Origin: Macrotis lagotis
Lineage: Eukaryota; Chordata; Mammalia; Peramelemorphia; Peramelidae
Reading direction: 5' to 3'
Assembly: GCF_037893015.1 (NCBI RefSeq)
Contig: NC_133661.1
Span: forward strand, 180,832,508 to 180,896,507
DNA: 64,000 nucleotides
This document shows positions 61,080-64,000 of the stretch, piece by piece. The position numbers were made by a program, and so were the translations under genes. A model generated the notes under the pieces. The model saw only the letters and a list, made by a program, of their open reading frames with translations. It was not told the DNA's origin and made no database searches. Each line of letters starts with the position of its first letter. The stretch's first letter is position 1.

Positions 61080-62542
61080 TTCCTGGAGAATCTCTTAAAA
61101 AAATGAAGTCTAGGTTCCTTTTCAGTAGTCCAAAAAGTTTTAGATTATCTCTTCTGAATCTGTTTTTCAGGTCAGTAGTTTTTCCAATGAGATATTTCAC
61201 ATTTTCTTCTAGGTTTTTCATTCTTTTGGTTTTTGTTTTATTATTTCTCACAAAGTCATCAGCTTCCCTTAGCTTCATTCTACAATTTAAGGAATTATTT
61301 TTGTTCAGAGGGCTTTTGTATCTCCTGCTCACCTGACCAAGTCTTGCTTTTTAATGCATTCTCCTCATTGACTTTTTTGACCTGCTTTTTTCTATTTGAC
61401 TCAAACTGGTTTTTAAGATGTTATTTTCTTCAGTTTTTTTGTTAACTCCTTCACCACATTGTTAACTTAGTTTTCATGATTTTCCTACATCTCTCTCATT
61501 TCTCTTACCAGTTTTTCTTCTATCTCCCTTACTTGGATTTCAAAATCTTTTCTGAGCTCTGCCATAGCCTGAGACCAATTTATATTTTTCTTGGGGGCTT
61601 TGGATATAGAAGCCTTAACTTATGTTATCTTCTAAGTGTGTATTTTGATCCACCATAGGCCTAAAGTAATTGCCTATGGTCAGATTTTTTAACTTCTGTT
61701 TGCTTATTTCCCCAACATATGACTTGATTTTAAACTGTTAAGGTGGATCTCTGCTTCCAGGGTGGAGGACATGCTCCCAAGATTTTGAGAGTTTTTGCAG
61801 CTGTTTTCTGGGGATACCCCTCCAGGGACTTGCAAATTCTCAATTCTTCCAAGGTCTTATGAGAGATTCTGACTGCTCTCCTGGACTATGCTCTTGTCTT
61901 TGGATGACCACAAGTACTCCTTTCTGCCTTGGACCCATGTATGAGAAGGGTCCTGGCTCCATTGCCAACAGCAAGCTCCTTTTCCTAAGATTGGAGCCCC
62001 AGATTCCAACCTGGATCTGAGTATGGGCAAAACAACAGAGTCCTGCTTCAGGGAAAGCAAAGAGACCTCCACGATCTCCCCTGACTCCCCCTAACAACAA
62101 TGAACTGAGAGTTCTGGAAGCAGCTGCCAGGTGGCTCCCCACACCTGCTCCTGGTCTCCTGGGGTCAGGTCTATTCTGAGGCCTGCATTAGCCTGGGCTC
62201 ACTCTTACTGTGGTGTAGCAGAGTTTTCCTGCTTACCTTCTCAATTGTTCTTTGCAATCCCTGGGCTGAGAAGTTTGGAAATCACCACCACTACAAGTGA
62301 CCCAGGCACCTTGAGGTCTATTTCTAGATGACAGAAGCCAGTTTGCTCCAGTGTGACCTGCCTGCACTGTAGGCCTTTTCTATGGATCTTCCAAGTTGTC
62401 TTGGCTGGAAAATTGTTTCACTCAGTTTTTTGTGGGTTCTGACATTTTAGAACTTGGTTAGAGTCATTATTTAAAGGTATTTGGAGTAGTCTGGGGGAGA
62501 GCTTGTGGGAGTTCCAGCTTTTACTCCACCATCTTGCCTCTG

Positions 62543-64000
62543 CTTTGTGACTTGTATTCTTTTAAATTTGACTCAGTTCTCTGTATATTTTAGAAATGAG
62601 TCCTTTACCAGAAACACTGGCTACAAAAATTATTTCACAGCTTTCTGTGTTCCTTCTAATCTTGTTTGCAATTGTTCGAGTAAAACCTTTTTAATTAAAT
62701 CAAAATTATCCATTTTGTATTTATAATATTTTTTACCTCATTTGGTCAAACTCATCTTTCTAACAGCTATTCTCTTACTTGGGTCATGTACCTATTTTTA
62801 TCTTCTCTTGGTATAAGGTGTGAGATATTATTGGTCTATGCCTAGTTTCTGCCATACTATTTTCTAGTTACTTTTATCAAATAGTGAGTTCTTATTCCAG
62901 AAACTGGAGTCTTTGAGTTTATCAAGCAGTAGATTACTATAGTCATTTTCTATTATTTCTTTTGTACCTAATCTATCCATCTAATCTACTTCTCAATTTT
63001 TTAATCAGTACTAGTTTGGATAATTACTGCTTTATAATATAGTTTTAGATCTGCTATTATCTAGGCCACCTTTCTTAGTAATTTTTATTTCCTTGTTATC
63101 CTTGATGTTTTGTTCCTTCAGACAAATTTTGTTACAATTTTTTCAAATTCTATAAAATAATTTTTTGGTAGTTTGGTATAGCACTGAATAAGTAGATTAA
63201 TTTAGGTAGAATTGTCATTTTTATTATTAGCTTGGCCTATCCATGAGCAATTGTCATTTTTCTGATGGTTTAGATCTATGTGAAGTGTTTTGCAATTGTG
63301 TTCATATAGTTCTTGAGTTTGTCTTGGCAGGTAGACAATCCCCCAAATATTTTTTGTTGTCTATAGTTACTTTGAGTTGAATTTCTTTTTCTATCTCTTG
63401 CTGCTGGGCTTTGTTAGTAATATATATAGAAATGCTAATGATTTATGTGGATTTATTTCCTATTCTGCAACTTTGCTAAAGTTAATTGTTTCAAGTAGTT
63501 TTTTAGTTGATTTTCTAGGATTCTCTAAGTATACCATCATATCACTTACAAAGAATGAGTTTTGTTTCCTCATTACCTGCTCTAATGCCTTCAATTTCTT
63601 TTTCTTTGCTTATTGCTAAAGCTAACATTTCTAATACAATAATGAATAATAGTGGTAATACCAAGTATCCTTTTTTACCCCTGATCTTATTGGGAAGGCT
63701 TATCTTGTCTCCATTATATATAATACTTTTTTTAAAGGAAGAATGAATTCATTCTTATGTTTTCAAGTGTTTTTAATAGACATGGTGTATTTTGTCAAAA
63801 ACTTTTTCAGCATCCATTTTAATCATAAGATTTCTCTTAGCTTTTTAAATTGATTTTCCTAATATTAAACCAGCCTTGCATTCCTAGTATAAATCCCATC
63901 TGGTCATAATGTATGATAGTGGTGATGAAAAGCAGTAATCTCTTTGTTATTTTAAATTTTTGCTTCAATATTCATTAGGAAAATTGGTCTGTAATTTTCT
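62543..64000 (-). mobile_element. L1 ORF2 region, right part of the split L1, runs off the window
   Basis: Continues L1 ORF2 on the minus strand, including a DAEKVFDK-like reverse-transcriptase block near 63780-63830. The frame is broken. The 5' end lies beyond 64000. Confidence 0.8.

Larger units (their letters stand above)
58684..62542 (-). mobile_element. HAL1-like element, copy 3, nested in an L1
   Basis: Minus-strand 5' end GCAGAGGCAAGATGGTGGAG (about 62523-62542), then 5'UTR and ORF1 (SLNCRMKLREADDFVRNN, KNLEENVKYLIGKTTDLKNR near 61100-61300). The same 3'UTR as copies 1 and 2 runs to about 58690. No ORF2. It is interrupted by a 5'-truncated L1 and by a SINE, and a TA microsatellite has expanded in its 3'UTR. 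It sits in the ORF2 of a larger L1, whose sequence resumes at GACTTGTATTC. Confidence 0.8.

Overview
The window is mammalian nuclear DNA and almost certainly marsupial. The main evidence is its interspersed repeats: at least 19 copies of a roughly 155-165 bp tRNA-derived SINE (A/B boxes, a GTGTGGCCTTGGGCAAGCC motif, a tail of CTTGCAAAAACC plus oligo-A), marsupial-type L1 3' ends, half-L1 (HAL1-like) elements, and old MIR, L2 and CR1/L3 debris. The SINE variant differs from the kangaroo/koala form I remember, so a dasyurid-type or other australidelphian source seems more likely. I cannot settle that without a search.

One intact protein gene is visible: mast-cell alpha-chymase (CMA1), + strand, five exons between 43677 and 47094, 245 codons, all splice sites canonical and the catalytic triad present. 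Everything else coding-like is a retrocopy or repeat. Host retropseudogenes are ATP6V0C (19306-20512, minus), PCBP2 (22215-23231 plus GC-rich 5' leader, minus) and transketolase TKT (35242-43398, plus).

Layout. 0-6.9 kb: L2, MIR and SINE debris plus a possible solo LTR. 6.9-10.1 kb: HAL1-like copy 1 carrying three SINEs. 11-14.2 kb: L1 fragments and SINEs. 14.2-19.3 kb: mostly unannotatable. 19.3-23.5 kb: two retropseudogenes. 25.5-30.2 kb: SINE, L2, and HAL1-like copy 2 with an inserted antisense piece of its own 5'UTR. 31.55-33.25 kb: a pair of 209-bp inverted repeats ending at TA dinucleotides, possibly an undescribed DNA transposon. 35.1-43.4 kb: a nest in which an L2 tail holds the TKT retrocopy, which holds a fossil ERV, which holds three SINE-type insertions. 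43.4-47.3 kb: CMA1. 48.9-50.6 kb: an old half-L1. 55.8-64 kb: L1 and HAL1 insertions nested inside each other.

The most notable find is the fossil ERV at 36571-42702. It does not look like a normal provirus. It runs from a short R to R plus poly(A), with U5 at one end only and U3 at the other only, as expected if an ERV transcript was copied back into DNA by LINE machinery. CMA1 lies only 265 bp downstream of this whole nest. Two further insertions consist of antisense 5'UTR sequence from HAL1/L1 elements. I see no CRISPR, operon, tRNA or rRNA gene.
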